The translations under genes and the position numbers were made by a program. A stretch of DNA of 6,995 nucleotides from the NCBI GenBank assembly GCA_021779635.1, contig JAJYAH010000361.1:1-6995 (forward strand). Reading direction: 5' to 3'. The DNA comes from Pseudomonadota bacterium. Its GTDB lineage: Bacteria; Pseudomonadota; Alphaproteobacteria; Rhizobiales; Xanthobacteraceae. The notes below the pieces were generated by a model that saw only the letters and a list, made by a program, of their open reading frames with translations, made no database searches and had not been told where the DNA came from. Of the stretch, positions 1 to 6,995 are shown piece after piece (the first letter of the stretch is position 1; each line of letters begins with the position of its first letter).

Positions 1-2
1 AC

Positions 3-866
3 TTCAAGGCGCAGAAGGGCACCAACGGCATGGGCAAGGACCGCCATGGCGCCAACGGCAAACCGATTGTGCTCAAGGTACCGGTCGGCACCCAGGTTTT
101 CGACGAGGATCGCGAGACCCTGATCCACGACTTCACCACGCTGGGCGAAAAATTCGTGCTCGCCGAAGGCGGCAATGGCGGCTTCGGCAACGCGCATTTC
201 AAATCGTCGACCAATCGCGCGCCGCGCAATGCCAATCCCGGCCAGGTCGGCGAGGAGCGCTGGATCTGGCTGCGGCTGAAGCTGATCGCCGATGCCGGCC
301 TGGTCGGCCTGCCGAACGCCGGCAAGTCGACATTCCTCTCGGTGGTCAGCGCCGCCAAGCCGAAGATCGCCGACTATCCCTTCACGACGCTGCATCCGCA
401 GCTTGGCGTCGTGAATGTCGACGGCCGCGAATTCGTGCTGGCGGATATTCCGGGATTGATCGAAGGCGCGCATGAAGGCGCCGGCCTCGGCGACCGCTTT
501 CTTGGCCATGTGGAGCGGTGCCGCGTGCTGCTGCATCTGGTGGATGCGACCTGCGAGCATGCGGGAAAGGCCTATAAAACGGTGCGGACCGAGCTTGAGG
601 CCTATCAGGGAGATCTGGCCGGCAAGATCGAAATCGTCGCGCTCAACAAGATCGACGCGGTGACGCCGGACGAATTGAAGAAGCAGAAGCACCGGCTGAA
701 ACGCGCCGCGAAGAAAACGCCGCTATTGATATCGGGAGCCACCGGCGCAGGCGTGAAAGACGCGTTGCGCGCGCTGGTCGAGGCGATCGGCGAAGCCCCG
801 GTCTCGGTCAAGGCCAAGGGCGCGGCGCAGGCCGAGCCCTGGGTGCCGACGACGCCGCAAAGCTGA
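3..866 (+). CDS. obgE: ObgE/CgtA GTPase, 5'-truncated by the window edge
   Basis: Essential Obg-family GTPase that binds the large ribosomal subunit and acts in 50S maturation and stress control (family knowledge). The reading frame is already open at base 3 and gives 287 residues to TGA 864-866. About 70 N-terminal residues of the glycine-rich Obg fold lie outside the window; the rest of that fold is visible ([15 protein letters not shown], then [20 protein letters not shown]). The G domain is complete: G1 GLPNAGKST (fragment residues 102-110), switch I DYPFTT (124-129), G3 DIPG (148-151), G4 NKID (215-218) and G5 SGATGAG (244-250). A short Ala/Lys/Pro-rich tail ends the protein. With the missing part it would be near 355 aa, usual for alphaproteobacterial Obg. 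The ATG at base 30 is internal, not the start. proB follows on the same strand after 83 bases, so co-transcription is plausible. Confidence 0.97.
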   Translation, partial: FKAQKGTNGMGKDRHGANGKPIVLKVPVGTQVFDEDRETLIHDFTTLGEKFVLAEGGNGGFGNAHFKSSTNRAPRNANPGQVGEERWIWLRLKLIADAGLVGLPNAGKSTFLSVVSAAKPKIADYPFTTLHPQLGVVNVDGREFVLADIPGLIEGAHEGAGLGDRFLGHVERCRVLLHLVDATCEHAGKAYKTVRTELEAYQGDLAGKIEIVALNKIDAVTPDELKKQKHRLKRAAKKTPLLISGATGAGVKDALRALVEAIGEAPVSVKAKGAAQAEPWVPTTPQS

Positions 867-949
867 ATTAAGCTCGACTTGCGCTCGTTTCGCCCGGCTG
901 CAAAACTGCAATCTCCTTCCCGCCAACCGTGCATCATCCGACGGCATCC

Positions 950-2092
950 ATGGCCCGCCCCAACTTGAAGAATTTTCGCCGCATCGTGGTCAAGGTCGGC
1001 TCGTCGCTGCTGATCGATTCCGAGGCCGGCGACGTCCGGGCGTCGTGGCTCGCCGCCCTCGCCGCCGACCTCGCAAAGCTGCATGGCGAGGGGCGCGAAC
1101 TCTTGATCGTATCGTCCGGATCGATCGCGCTGGGACGCAGCCGCCTGAAACTGCCGCGCGGCCCCCTGAAGCTCGAGGAAAGCCAGGGCGCGGCCGCGGT
1201 CGGGCAGATCGCGCTGGCGCGAATCTGGTCGGAGGTGCTGGGAGATCACGGCATCGGCGCCGGGCAGATTCTGGTGACCCTGCAGGACACCGAAGAACGC
1301 CGCCGCTATCTCAATGCGCGCTCCACCATCGCCAAGCTGCTGGAATGGCGCGCGGTGCCGGTGATCAACGAAAACGACACCGTCGCCACCAATGAAATCC
1401 GCTACGGCGACAATGACCGCCTCGCCGCGCGGGTCGCCACCATGGCGAGCGCCGACCTTTTGATCCTGCTGTCCGATATCGACGGCCTCTACGATGCGCC
1501 GCCCGGCAGCAATCCGAACGCGAAACTGATTCCGATCGTGGAGTCGGTCTCATCCGAAATCGAAGCGATGGCGGGCGGCGCGGAATCCGAACTGTCGCGC
1601 GGCGGCATGCATACCAAGATCGAGGCCGCGAAAATCGCCACCACATCCGGCACCCATATGCTGATCGCCTCCGGCAAGATCGAGCATCCGCTGCAGGCGA
1701 TCGCGGATGGCGGGCGCTGTACCTGGTTTTTGACACCGGCCAATCCGGTCACCGCGCGCAAACGATGGATCGCAGGCTCGCTGGAGCCGAAGGGCACGCT
1801 GACCATCGACGCCGGCGCGGTGAAGGCCTTGCGCGCGGGCAAGAGCCTGTTGCCGGCGGGGGTGATCCGGATCGATGGGCAATTCGCCCGCGGCGATGCC
1901 GTGGTGGTGCGCGGCCCCGACACCCGCGAGGTCGGCCGCGGCCTCGTCGCCTACGACGCCGAGGACGCCGACAGGATCAAGGGCCGCTCGTCGCCGGATG
2001 TGATGGCGATCCTCGGCATCTCCGGACGCGCCGAAATGATCCACCGCGACGATCTCGTGGTCGGCCCGAGCGGCGCGCTTTCCGTCATCTGA
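950..2092 (+). CDS. proB: Glutamate 5-kinase (ProB), complete with PUA domain
   Basis: Cytoplasmic enzyme that phosphorylates L-glutamate to gamma-glutamyl phosphate, the first and usually proline-inhibited step of proline synthesis. From ATG 950 it is 380 aa. The amino-acid-kinase domain (about 9-255) shows the KVGSS phosphate-binding loop (15-19), SSGSIALG (55-62), NENDTV (140-145), [12 protein letters not shown] (152-163), LSDIDGLY (174-181) and [14 protein letters not shown] (217-230). A PUA domain follows (about 280-370, ending in the motif IHRDDLVV). A GTG at 929 is in frame and would add seven residues (MHHPTAS). ATG 950 is preferred because [19 protein letters not shown] matches the usual spacing to the first strand; neither start has a clear Shine-Dalgarno sequence, which fits translation coupled to or downstream of obgE. 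Its partner proA, which reduces the unstable product, is absent downstream. Confidence 0.97.
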   Translation: MARPNLKNFRRIVVKVGSSLLIDSEAGDVRASWLAALAADLAKLHGEGRELLIVSSGSIALGRSRLKLPRGPLKLEESQGAAAVGQIALARIWSEVLGDHGIGAGQILVTLQDTEERRRYLNARSTIAKLLEWRAVPVINENDTVATNEIRYGDNDRLAARVATMASADLLILLSDIDGLYDAPPGSNPNAKLIPIVESVSSEIEAMAGGAESELSRGGMHTKIEAAKIATTSGTHMLIASGKIEHPLQAIADGGRCTWFLTPANPVTARKRWIAGSLEPKGTLTIDAGAVKALRAGKSLLPAGVIRIDGQFARGDAVVVRGPDTREVGRGLVAYDAEDADRIKGRSSPDVMAILGISGRAEMIHRDDLVVGPSGALSVI

Positions 2093-2125
2093 CTTGGATC
2101 GCACATTCGGTCGAGGCAGTGCAGG

Positions 2126-2236
2126 ATGACCGCATCCCGAACCCTCAACATGGGCCATATGATTCTCGGTTTCTTGGGCGGGTCGTTCCCAAGCTCCAGG
2201 ATGATCGACCAAGACGATCTATGCTGGCTCCATTAG
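2126..2236 (+). pseudogene. 36-codon frame; possible truncated 5' remnant of nadD
   Basis: ATG 2126 to TAG 2234-2236 lies 33 bases after the proB stop, with a weak GAGG (2113-2116) nine bases upstream. Seen directly: residues 12-21 read MILGFLGGSF. NadD (nicotinate-nucleotide adenylyltransferase) proteins start with a nucleotide-binding strand and loop of the form MRIGLLGGSF followed by (N/D)PxHxGH. The match stops at the TTC codon 2186-2188; the NPxH residues are replaced by PSSRMID and the frame closes 16 codons later. nadD is a normal downstream member of the obgE-proB-proA locus, so position supports a remnant cut off by the neighbouring efflux block. Alternatives are a genuine short peptide or a chance seven-residue match. 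The fragment cannot be an active enzyme, and an intact nadD would have to exist elsewhere because this function is normally essential. Confidence 0.35.
2173..2193. terminator. Weak hairpin between convergent genes, possible terminator
   Basis: A perfect 6-bp stem, CTTGGG (2173-2178) and CCCAAG (2188-2193), encloses a 9-base loop. It lies 80 bases after the proB stop and 66 bases beyond the adaptor stop on the other strand. No T-tract follows in either direction, so it would be at best a weak or Rho-assisted end point. The right arm spans the point where nadD-like similarity ends, so the repeat may also be incidental to that junction. Confidence 0.2.
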
Positions 2237-2259
2237 AGAAACGATATGCCAGCCCGTGC

Positions 2260-3477
2260 CTATTTGCGGTTCTTAACCTGAACCTTTGTGCCGCTTATCA
2301 GCGAATCGGACGGATTGAGGATGACTTGATCCGTGCCACTCAGGCCCGAGATCACTTCGACCTTGTCGCCATAGTCGCTGCCGATGGCAATCGGTACGAG
2401 CTCCGCCGTGCCGCTACGGACCACGCCCACGCGCAGCCCCTCGCTGCGAAACAGGAGCGTATTGACCGGGATGGTCACCGTGCTCTGACTGCCCGGCAGA
2501 GTAAAATGCACAAAAGTGTATGCGCCGGGCAACAGCTTCTCGTCCGCATTATCGACATCGACTTCGACCCGCAAAGTACGCGAAGCCGCGTTGATCGCGT
2601 TATCGGTGCGCATCAAAGTGCCACGGAATTCCTGGCCGGGATATTCGTCGAGCGTCACTGCGGCGGTCGCACCGAGATGGATTAATGGGACATAGCTTTC
2701 CGGCACGGCAACATAAATGCGCAGCGTTTGGATCGCCTGGATGTGGAAAAGCTCCATGTTGGGCGCACCGGCACCTGCATTGATCAGCGCGCCGATATCG
2801 GTATTGCGCGAGGTGATGACGCCGTCGAAGGGCGCATAGACTTTCTCATAGGACTGAAGTTTCTCAAGCCGGGCGACATTTGCCTGGTTCGAGGCAACGA
2901 TCGCCTCGTCGGCGGCAAAGGCGCTCACCGCATTATCGCGCGCCTGGACGGATACCGCCTGACGCTCCTCCATGGCCTTGGCGCGGGCGGCAGTGATCTC
3001 CGCGAGCTTGTCATTGGCCTCCGCGGTCTCGAGATCGGCACGGGCCTGGCGCAGTTGTTGATCGATCTCCGGCGTCTCGATCAAGGCGAGGAGCTGACCC
3101 TGTTTCACCCGGGCGCCGATATCGAAATACCATTGCTTCAGGTAACCGCTGGTGCGGGCATAGATTGGCGTATCGGTGAAGGCCATGGTCTGACCGGGCA
3201 GAACCAGGACTTGGTCGGGTGCATCAGCGCTTGGCGCCGCGACATCCACGATTGGTACCGCCATTTCTTGCGTCTCATGTGCGAGAGCGGCTTCGGCCGA
3301 GGTCCGGCCTCGAAAGCCGAAATAAATACTGCCGCAGAGTAAAATGAGCGCCGTGACGCCGATCAAAATGCCGCCCCACTTGGACCGACGCTCGGGGGAC
3401 TCGATCGTCTCGACCGCCGGCTTGTCCGCCTGCAGCACTTTAGCCTCCGTTGCTGACGAAGGGAGTTTTTCGAGCAT
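2260..3477 (-). CDS. RND efflux periplasmic adaptor (membrane fusion protein)
   Basis: Adaptor of the HlyD/AcrA type that bridges an RND pump to an outer-membrane channel. The 405-aa product has a cytoplasmic N-tail of about 33 residues, one membrane anchor (about 35-55, GGILIGVTALILLCGSIYFG), then the periplasmic body. The first half-lipoyl segment is about 104-134, an alpha-helical coiled-coil hairpin about 137-208 (Ala/Glu/Gln-rich), and the second half-lipoyl 212-232 with the family hallmark YAPFDGVITSRNTDIGALI. Beta-barrel (about 245-330) and membrane-proximal (about 331-405) domains follow. Cys48 sits inside the anchor without a lipobox (Leu at -1), so it is not a lipoprotein. Start ATG 3477 has a strong AGGAGG (3483-3488). 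The stop codon of the upstream pump gene ends 9 bases before this start, so the two are clearly one operon with likely coupled translation. Substrate cannot be read from sequence. Confidence 0.95.
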   Translation of the reverse strand: MLEKLPSSATEAKVLQADKPAVETIESPERRSKWGGILIGVTALILLCGSIYFGFRGRTSAEAALAHETQEMAVPIVDVAAPSADAPDQVLVLPGQTMAFTDTPIYARTSGYLKQWYFDIGARVKQGQLLALIETPEIDQQLRQARADLETAEANDKLAEITAARAKAMEERQAVSVQARDNAVSAFAADEAIVASNQANVARLEKLQSYEKVYAPFDGVITSRNTDIGALINAGAGAPNMELFHIQAIQTLRIYVAVPESYVPLIHLGATAAVTLDEYPGQEFRGTLMRTDNAINAASRTLRVEVDVDNADEKLLPGAYTFVHFTLPGSQSTVTIPVNTLLFRSEGLRVGVVRSGTAELVPIAIGSDYGDKVEVISGLSGTDQVILNPSDSLISGTKVQVKNRK

Positions 3478-3482
3478 GATGT

Positions 3483-3488
3483 CCTCCT
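3483..3488 (-). promoter_or_regulatory. Strong ribosome binding site of the adaptor gene
   Basis: On the - strand this reads AGGAGG, five bases before ATG 3477. Its last two plus-strand bases (3487-3488) lie inside the TAG stop codon of the pump gene (3487-3489). Ribosomes finishing the pump therefore arrive on the adaptor's binding site, which supports translational coupling and fixes the adaptor start. Confidence 0.8.
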
Positions 3489-6400
3489 AGGCTCCCTCCG
3501 TCGAGGTGCTGGCAGGTGCAGCTGCGCCAGCGGATCGTCGCGCATGAAAGAGCGCAAATACCGAGGGAACAAGAATCAGTGTAGCGAGAGTCGCCAGCAT
3601 AAGGCCGCCGATAACCGCGCGGCCGAGCGGCGCGTTCTGCTCGCCGCCCTCGCCAGCCCCGAGCGCCATCGGTACCATGCCAATAATCATGGCGAGCGCC
3701 GTCATCATCACAGGCCGGAAACGGGTAAAACCTGCCTCGATCGCAGCGCGTGCGGCGTCGCCGTGCTCCGCCAGTTTTTCGCGCGCGAAAGCGACGACGA
3801 GGATGCTGTTGGCCGTAGCAACGCCCATGCACATGATGGCCCCCATCAATGCGGGCACGCTGAGTGTTGTGCCGGTAAAGAACAGGAACAGGACGATACC
3901 GGACAATGCCGCGGGTAGGGCGCTGATGATGATGACGGCATCGGACCAGGACTGGAAGTTAACCACTATCAGCAGGTACACGAACAAAATCGAGAAAGCG
4001 AGACCGGCAAGCAGATCGATATAGGCGCCCTTCATCGTCTCTATCTGGCCGCGGATCGACATGAAGCTCCCGCGCGGCAGCAGATGCTCCTCCTCGTCAA
4101 CGATCTTTTGAACGTCGCGGCCGACGGCGCCGAGATCGCGCCCTCTTACGTTGGCGTAAACATCGATCACGCGGCGGATATTGTAATGATCGACCGCCGC
4201 CATCTCTTGCGATCGGCTGATCGTCGCGACATCAGCCAAGATCGCTGGATGCGCGCCGACGCCGGTGACCGGCAGATTTTGTAGATCCTGCAGGTTTTGG
4301 ACCGCGTATTGCGGTGCCCTGGTGGCGAGGTTGTAATTGACCCCGTTCTTCCGATTCAAGAAAAACATCGGCGCGGTCTGAAAGCTGCCGCTCAAAGTAT
4401 CGAGCACGCTGCTCGCGACGTCGCTTTCCGACAGACCGTTCTGCTGAGCCTTGGTGCGATCGACATTGACCTCGAAGGTGGGGTAATCGAAATCTTGCTG
4501 GATGCGCGCATCGACCACGCCGGGAACCGCACGCACGCGCGCCAAAATCTTGTCAGCGACTCCACGGTTCTTGTCGATGTCCGCACCGCTGATCTGGACA
4601 TCGATCGGTGACGGCAGGCCGAAATTCAGGATCTGCGTAATCATATCGGCCGGTAACGTATAGAAGGTGACCCCAGGAAAGTCGTGTGCCACGGCTACGC
4701 GGATTTTTTGCACATAATCCGCGGTCGGCTCATGATCCTGTTTGAGCGACACCATGATATCGGCGTCAGCAGCGCCAATGACTCCAGTGGTAACATGTGT
4801 CAAATTCATGCCGCTGTACGGCAGACCTATGTTGTCGATAATGGCGCCCATTTCGTTTGCCGGGATGATTTCGCGAATTCTATCTTCCACAAGATCGGCA
4901 ATCCGCGCAGTCTCTTCGATCCGCGTGCCTGTCTTTGCCCGCATATGAAGCGTGAATTGACCGCTATCGGTGCTCGGGAAGAAATCCTGCCCAAGCCATG
5001 GCCCGAGCGCAAATACCGCCAGGCAGCAAAGAAGAAAGACCGGGACGAAGGCTTTTCGATTGTGCACAAAGCTTGACAGGAGTCCGTGATAGGCACGCCG
5101 CAACCGTTCGAATTGCGCTTCAAATGCCCGTTGAAAAACCGCGAGCGGATTGCGCGAGCGTGACAGACCTTCATGCTTCTCGGTTGTGAGCAGATACATG
5201 GCCATCGTCGGCACCAAAGTACGCGACAGGATGTATGAGGCGACCATCGCAAAGACGACGGCTTCAGCCAAAGGCACGAACAGGTAGCGCGCCACGCCTT
5301 TGAGCAAGAACATCGGCACGAAGACGATGCAGATTGATAGAGTCGAAACAAACGCAGGCACGGCAATCTGGGCCGCACCGTGGAGGATCGCATCGCGCTG
5401 TTTGTGTCCTTCTTCCATATAACGTTCGATGTTTTCGATGGTGACCGTGGCATCGTCAACCAGAATGCCGACCGCCAACGCCAAGCCCCCCAAGGTCATG
5501 ATGTTGATGGTCTGGCCGATGAAGCTCAAGACCATGAGCGAGGTGAGGATCGATAGCGGAATCGAGACGGCGATGATCAGAGTGCTCCGCCAACTGCCGA
5601 GGAACAAAAGGATCATCAGCGCAGTCAGGCCCGCTGCAATGACCGCTTCACGGACCACGCTCGTGACGGAAGCCTTCACGAAGATCGACTGATCGCCCAG
5701 TGCTTCGATGCGCAACTGGGGCGGCAAGGTTTGTTCAACGCGCGGCAGAATATTGCGGATGCCGTTGACGACGCTGATGGTGGACGCGGCGCCCGCCTTG
5801 ATAATACTGACAAGCACGCCGCGTCCGCCGTTTTGTCGCACCACGTTGGTTTGCGGGGCAAAGGAAACGGCGACGGTCGCGACATCGCGGAGATAGATCG
5901 TCGCATTGCCGACAGTCTTGATCGGCAGATTATTCAGTTCATCGGCGTTCCATGTTGTGCCATTGACATGGACGTCATACTCGAAATCGGAAATCTTCAG
6001 CGTGCCGGAGGGCAGAACGAGGTATTGGCGCTGTACCGCATTGAGAACATCGGCAGGAGAGAGTCCTTTCGCCTGAAGCTTGTGGATATCCAGATTGATC
6101 ACCATCTGGCGCTGTTTGCCGCCATAGGGATAGGGCACCACCGCGCCCGGCACAGTCACGAGCTGCGTGCGCAGGAAATTCAAGGCGAGGTCGTTGAGCT
6201 CTTGCTCGGACATGCCCTGTCCCGAGAGACCAAGCTGCAGAATTGGAACGCTCGAGGCACTGAAATTCAGTATCTCGGGCGGCTGGGTGCCCGGCGGCAT
6301 CTGACGCAGCATGAACTGCGAGCAAGCCGTGACTTGAGCGTTGGCTGTATCAAGACTGGCATTCGGCTGGAGAAAAATCTTGACCAGCGCCAGACCGTTG

Positions 6401-6657
6401 AAGCTCGTCGACTCGATATGCTCGATATTATCGACGAGCGTTGTCAACGAACGCTCATAGCTCGATGTCAGCCGGCCTTCCATTTCTTCGGGATTGAGAC
6501 CGGTGTAGGTCCAGACAACTGCGACGACCGGGATATTGACGTTCGGAAAAATATCGGTCGCGGTGTCAAGGATGATCAGCGGACTGAGAATGAGAATCAG
6601 CAACGCCAACACGATGAACGTATATGGTCGGTCGAGCGCGAGGCGGACGATCCACAT
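3487..6657 (-). CDS. RND-family efflux pump, inner-membrane permease subunit
   Basis: Proton-driven exporter of the AcrB/MexB superfamily, intact at 1056 aa. Predicted topology is the usual 12 helices with two large periplasmic loops: helix 1 about 12-30, helices 2-6 between about 335 and 485, helix 7 about 536-552, helices 8-12 between about 880 and 1036. The helix-4 proton-relay pair is D401-D402 in GILVDDATVTIENIERYMEEG-like sequence, and helix 11 keeps R979 and T986 (equivalent by my alignment to AcrB R971 and T978). The helix-10 lysine (AcrB K940) is replaced by Ala949 in GVATANSILVV. The N-terminus MWIVRLALDRPYTF and DIFPNVNIPVV is typical. ATG 6657 is preceded by AGAGGA (6669-6674) at a somewhat long 11-base spacing. 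It is the first gene of the pump-adaptor operon, the reverse of the common adaptor-first order. No outer-membrane factor is adjacent. Drug, solvent or metabolite export is possible; the Asp-Asp pair favours a proton-coupled organic-substrate pump over a metal pump, but the substrate is unknown. Confidence 0.96.
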   Translation of the reverse strand: MWIVRLALDRPYTFIVLALLILILSPLIILDTATDIFPNVNIPVVAVVWTYTGLNPEEMEGRLTSSYERSLTTLVDNIEHIESTSFNGLALVKIFLQPNASLDTANAQVTACSQFMLRQMPPGTQPPEILNFSASSVPILQLGLSGQGMSEQELNDLALNFLRTQLVTVPGAVVPYPYGGKQRQMVINLDIHKLQAKGLSPADVLNAVQRQYLVLPSGTLKISDFEYDVHVNGTTWNADELNNLPIKTVGNATIYLRDVATVAVSFAPQTNVVRQNGGRGVLVSIIKAGAASTISVVNGIRNILPRVEQTLPPQLRIEALGDQSIFVKASVTSVVREAVIAAGLTALMILLFLGSWRSTLIIAVSIPLSILTSLMVLSFIGQTINIMTLGGLALAVGILVDDATVTIENIERYMEEGHKQRDAILHGAAQIAVPAFVSTLSICIVFVPMFLLKGVARYLFVPLAEAVVFAMVASYILSRTLVPTMAMYLLTTEKHEGLSRSRNPLAVFQRAFEAQFERLRRAYHGLLSSFVHNRKAFVPVFLLCCLAVFALGPWLGQDFFPSTDSGQFTLHMRAKTGTRIEETARIADLVEDRIREIIPANEMGAIIDNIGLPYSGMNLTHVTTGVIGAADADIMVSLKQDHEPTADYVQKIRVAVAHDFPGVTFYTLPADMITQILNFGLPSPIDVQISGADIDKNRGVADKILARVRAVPGVVDARIQQDFDYPTFEVNVDRTKAQQNGLSESDVASSVLDTLSGSFQTAPMFFLNRKNGVNYNLATRAPQYAVQNLQDLQNLPVTGVGAHPAILADVATISRSQEMAAVDHYNIRRVIDVYANVRGRDLGAVGRDVQKIVDEEEHLLPRGSFMSIRGQIETMKGAYIDLLAGLAFSILFVYLLIVVNFQSWSDAVIIISALPAALSGIVLFLFFTGTTLSVPALMGAIMCMGVATANSILVVAFAREKLAEHGDAARAAIEAGFTRFRPVMMTALAMIIGMVPMALGAGEGGEQNAPLGRAVIGGLMLATLATLILVPSVFALFHARRSAGAAAPASTSTEGA

Positions 6658-6700
6658 CCAACAATATTTCCTCTCGATTACAACCTATCGGTCGTCTTGG

Positions 6701-6721
6701 GATTGCGACCAGCTAGCAATC
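6701..6721. promoter_or_regulatory. Inverted repeat upstream of the efflux operon, possible operator
   Basis: GATTGC (6701-6706) and GCAATC (6716-6721) form a perfect 6+6 inverted repeat around a 9-base centre that itself contains AGCT. It ends 44 bases upstream of the pump start. Size and position fit an operator for a TetR- or MarR-like repressor, which commonly control RND operons, but no regulator gene is present in the window and the match to any family is not established. Confidence 0.35.
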
Positions 6722-6723
6722 GA

Positions 6724-6753
6724 AATCTACAGCCAGCAAGGTACTTTGGCCAA
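6724..6753 (-). promoter_or_regulatory. Weak sigma-70-like promoter candidate for the efflux operon
   Basis: On the - strand, TTGGCC (6748-6753, 4 of 6 to the -35 consensus) and TAGATT (6724-6729, 4 of 6 to the -10) are separated by 18 bases. Transcription would begin inside the inverted repeat 6701-6721, a classical arrangement for repression. The hexamer matches are poor, so this is a suggestion only. A second -10-like TGTAAT lies closer to the gene but has no acceptable -35. Confidence 0.25.
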
Positions 6754-6995
6754 CCTACTTGTTCTTGGGCCACTTTCACGCCGGCGGTCGGAAGCAGCAG
6801 CGTTACATTAGCAGGCTTGCGCCGCAATCACGTCGTCCGCGCGATGGAGGAACCATACCAAGGCATGCCGCACAGTCGCGGCGGGCTTTCGAGAAAACCA
6901 CGGCTCCCGAACCACGTCCGGCGACGCTACCGAGGCCCTGCACCGCCCAAAATGATTCTACCCTGTTTTGCTCACTATTGAGGAAAATAGTACGA
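6754..6995. other. Upstream region without a convincing gene
   Basis: No recognisable gene was found on either strand. On the - strand a frame is open from 6957 to the stop at 6808-6810 (49 codons, no ATG) and another from the window edge to 6803; neither product resembles a family I know. A small hairpin GCCGC-N6-GCGGC lies at 6867-6882 without a T-run. Any regulator or outer-membrane factor for the efflux operon would have to lie beyond the right edge. Confidence 0.5.

Larger units (their letters stand above)
2093..2259. other. Convergent intergenic region between proB and the efflux operon
   Basis: This 167-base gap separates two genes running toward each other. It contains the short nadD-like frame described separately and two small perfect hairpins: GGATG-ACCG-CATCC (2124-2137) and CTTGGG-N9-CCCAAG (2173-2193). 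Neither is followed by a T-run on either strand, so no standard intrinsic terminator can be named. There is no proA start, no outer-membrane-factor gene and no transposase remnant here. Confidence 0.6.

Noticed and set aside
867..949. obgE-proB gap checked for promoter or terminator
   Set aside because: Only a 4-bp TGCA-AAAC-TGCA repeat is visible, with no T-run and no good promoter hexamers; nothing can be named.
605..1249. - strand open frame of 214 codons across obgE and proB
   Set aside because: Antisense to two conserved genes; explained by GC-rich codon bias leaving few stops.
1550..2212. - strand open frame of 220 codons antisense to proB
   Set aside because: Low-complexity shadow composition and no family resemblance. 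Its start lies in the proB-adaptor gap, which raised the question of a lost outer-membrane-factor gene, but no such motif is present.
1765..2685. + strand open frame of 306 codons spanning the proB end, the gap and the adaptor 3' end
   Set aside because: It overlaps two firmly identified genes in other frames, begins inside proB with Arg/Gly-rich shadow sequence and has no recognisable domain.
3330..3336. Cysteine (residue 48) near the adaptor N-terminus as a lipoprotein site
   Set aside because: The preceding residues are I-L-L, with Leu instead of Gly/Ala/Ser at -1, and the Cys lies within the membrane anchor after a long 33-residue tail.
6808..6957. - strand 49-codon open stretch with G/C-rich third positions upstream of the pump
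   Set aside because: It has no ATG and only possible GTG/TTG starts, no ribosome binding site and no recognisable similarity; an open stretch this short is expected by chance in GC-rich DNA.
5731..6981. Long + strand open frame of 416 codons antisense to the pump gene
   Set aside because: It lies opposite a clearly coding RND pump for most of its length, resembles no family, has an Arg/His/Asp-rich composition typical of antisense frames in GC-rich genes, and has no good ribosome binding site.

Overview
The window looks like GC-rich alphaproteobacterial chromosome. A Bradyrhizobium/Rhodopseudomonas-type member of the Hyphomicrobiales is my best guess, from the obgE-proB adjacency, the ProB and ObgE sequence style and the strong G/C third-position bias. 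This is inference from reading; no database comparison was made.

Left part (1-2092, + strand): the 3' four-fifths of obgE, a ribosome-associated GTPase, is followed after about 80 bases by a complete proB (glutamate 5-kinase, first step of proline synthesis). This is a conserved housekeeping pair, normally followed in related bacteria by proA, nadD, rsfS and rlmH. Here that series stops. proA is not present anywhere in the window. The short stretch after proB holds only a 36-codon reading frame whose residues 15-21 (GFLGGSF) resemble the start of NadD before the similarity ends abruptly near base 2188.

Right part (2260-6657, - strand, convergent with proB): a two-gene efflux operon. An intact 1056-aa RND inner-membrane pump is transcribed first, and a 405-aa periplasmic adaptor (membrane fusion protein) follows 9 bases later. 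Pump and adaptor should form the inner-membrane and periplasmic parts of a tripartite exporter. No outer-membrane factor and no regulator lie in the window. Spot counts give visibly lower GC here (33-37 of 60) than in proB (44-45 of 60). Together with the break in the housekeeping gene order, this suggests an acquired or relocated block.

Far right (6658-6995): about 340 bases with no convincing gene. It holds the leader of the efflux operon, with a weak promoter candidate and an inverted repeat (GATTGC-N9-GCAATC) that could be an operator.

I see no RNA gene, CRISPR array, insertion sequence or transposase. The most interesting point is the left junction of the efflux block with the obgE-proB locus, not a new system.
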